This document shows, piece by piece, positions 5,000 to 5,390 of a stretch of DNA of 5,390 nt (its first letter is position 1; every line of letters starts with the position of its first letter). The DNA comes from Neisseria lactamica. GTDB lineage: Bacteria > Pseudomonadota > Gammaproteobacteria > Burkholderiales > Neisseriaceae. Where the stretch lies: positions 1 through 5,390 of the forward strand of contig JUNU01000339.1 in NCBI GenBank assembly GCA_001067655.1, given 5' to 3'. Position numbers and translations under genes: made by a program. The notes below the pieces were generated by a model. It did no database searches and was not told where the DNA came from. It saw nothing but the letters and a program-made list of their open reading frames with translations.

Positions 5000-5029
5000 A
5001 AAAAACCTGCCGGAAACGGCAGGTTTTTT
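5000..5029. terminator. Intrinsic terminator after ackA
   Basis: A 13-bp stem (5000-5012 with 5017-5029) is closed by a GAAA tetraloop, with six As leading in and six Ts trailing. It begins 18 nt after the ackA stop. The symmetric A and T runs let it act in both directions. Confidence 0.95.
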
Positions 5030-5191
5030 GTTGGCGCGGCAAAAAGCATGATTTGTCTGCCTGACCCGCTTCGGGATTTTCTCTCTGTCGTCAAACGAAA
5101 GAAGAGGGCGTAGTTTTTTCTGCTGCGTATCTCAAACGATTTACCCCGATTTCCTCCTTCCAATAAGGGCGGCGATAAGTTGCTTTGCAGT
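5030..5191. other. Non-coding stretch between two terminators
   Basis: About 160 bp between the ackA terminator and the next uptake-sequence hairpin. I find no convincing ORF, RNA gene or promoter. The minus strand has a strong AAGGAGG (revcomp of about 5153-5159) but no usable start codon at the right distance. Confidence 0.5.
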
Positions 5192-5227
5192 AAAGAGGTC
5201 GTCTGAAACTTTTCAGACGACCTCTTT
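5192..5227. terminator. Uptake-sequence inverted-pair hairpin terminator
   Basis: Uptake sequences at 5196-5207 (plus) and 5212-5223 (minus) form a perfect 16-bp stem (5192-5207 with 5212-5227) with a 4-nt loop. It lies 18 nt past the stop of the minus-strand partial gene and probably terminates it. Confidence 0.88.
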
Positions 5228-5245
5228 GCCCTTTGTCTATTGCTG

Positions 5246-5390
5246 CTATTGCTTTACCGGTTTCAAAGTCGGCAAAACCGTATCCCAAATCGCCAGCACT
5301 TCGGCTTCACTGCGCTTCGTCCCGTCTTTTTTCTCGGCGCCAAACTGCATCATGATGCGCGGGTCGCCGCCGTCGCGTTCCCAAAAGAAC
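5246..5390 (-). CDS. Unrecognised protein, C-terminal 47 residues (partial)
   Basis: The minus strand is open from the window edge to a TAG at 5246-5248. It encodes a C-terminal piece that begins FFWERDGGDPRIMMQFGAE and ends TVLPTLKPVKQ, with a charged KKDGTKRSEAE stretch in the middle. Codon boundaries put the first complete codon at 5387-5389. A second TAG (5237-5239) follows in frame, and the uptake-sequence hairpin comes next, as expected at a gene's end. No membrane segment is present in the visible part. I do not recognise the family; the rest of the gene lies beyond the window. Confidence 0.65.
   Translation of the reverse strand, partial: FFWERDGGDPRIMMQFGAEKKDGTKRSEAEVLAIWDTVLPTLKPVKQ

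Noticed and set aside
5091..5288. 65-residue minus-strand ORF across 5091-5288
   Set aside because: It passes through the uptake-sequence hairpin and the partial gene in the wrong frame.
1..5390. CRISPR array, tRNA/rRNA genes, phage or defence system
   Set aside because: No regularly spaced repeats, cloverleaf or rRNA sequence was seen, and all recognised genes are housekeeping.

Overview
The window looks like chromosomal DNA from a commensal Neisseria. The main evidence is the DNA uptake sequence: the core GTCGTCTGAA occurs eleven times, nine of them as the 12-mer AGGTCGTCTGAA, and the meningococcal/gonococcal core GCCGTCTGAA is absent. This is the dialect described for the N. mucosa / N. 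sicca group. A Correia-type repeat end at the left edge and the protein sequences agree. The species cannot be fixed from the window.

Layout from left to right. Positions 1-68 are the end of a Correia element, followed by an uptake-sequence hairpin terminator. A strong sigma-70-like promoter (122-150) then drives rpsU (ribosomal protein bS21) through a leader of about 190 nt that carries an unexplained 10-nt perfect Shine-Dalgarno core. After the rpsU terminator comes a 162-bp fold-back element (649-810), sitting between the two arms of a perfect 15-nt uptake-sequence inverted repeat. Next is a GatB/YqeY-domain gene (897-1343) whose start codon overlaps the stop of a possible 14-codon upstream ORF. 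A hairpin terminator at 1381-1427 separates it from a convergent minus-strand operon.

That operon reads, in transcription order, an unrecognised soluble protein of about 101 residues, ccoS (assembly of cbb3-type cytochrome oxidase), and an LplT-like MFS transporter. The genes are joined by TGATG and ATGA overlaps, so translational coupling is likely. A 470-bp divergent intergenic region (3312-3784) follows. It holds a probable extended -10 promoter for ackA, competing hairpins, three uptake sequences and possible small or decayed coding remnants. ackA (acetate kinase, 3785-4981) is complete with all recognisable catalytic residues and ends at a classic GAAA-loop terminator. The right end has a non-coding stretch, another uptake-sequence hairpin, and the C-terminal 47 residues of an unrecognised minus-strand gene.

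The genes are mostly housekeeping: ribosome, tRNA-amidase-like domain, respiratory oxidase assembly, membrane lipid transport and acetate metabolism. No defence, phage or secretion system is visible. The items most worth a second look are the fold-back element that splits a paired uptake sequence, the rpsU leader, and the degenerate small ORFs upstream of ackA.
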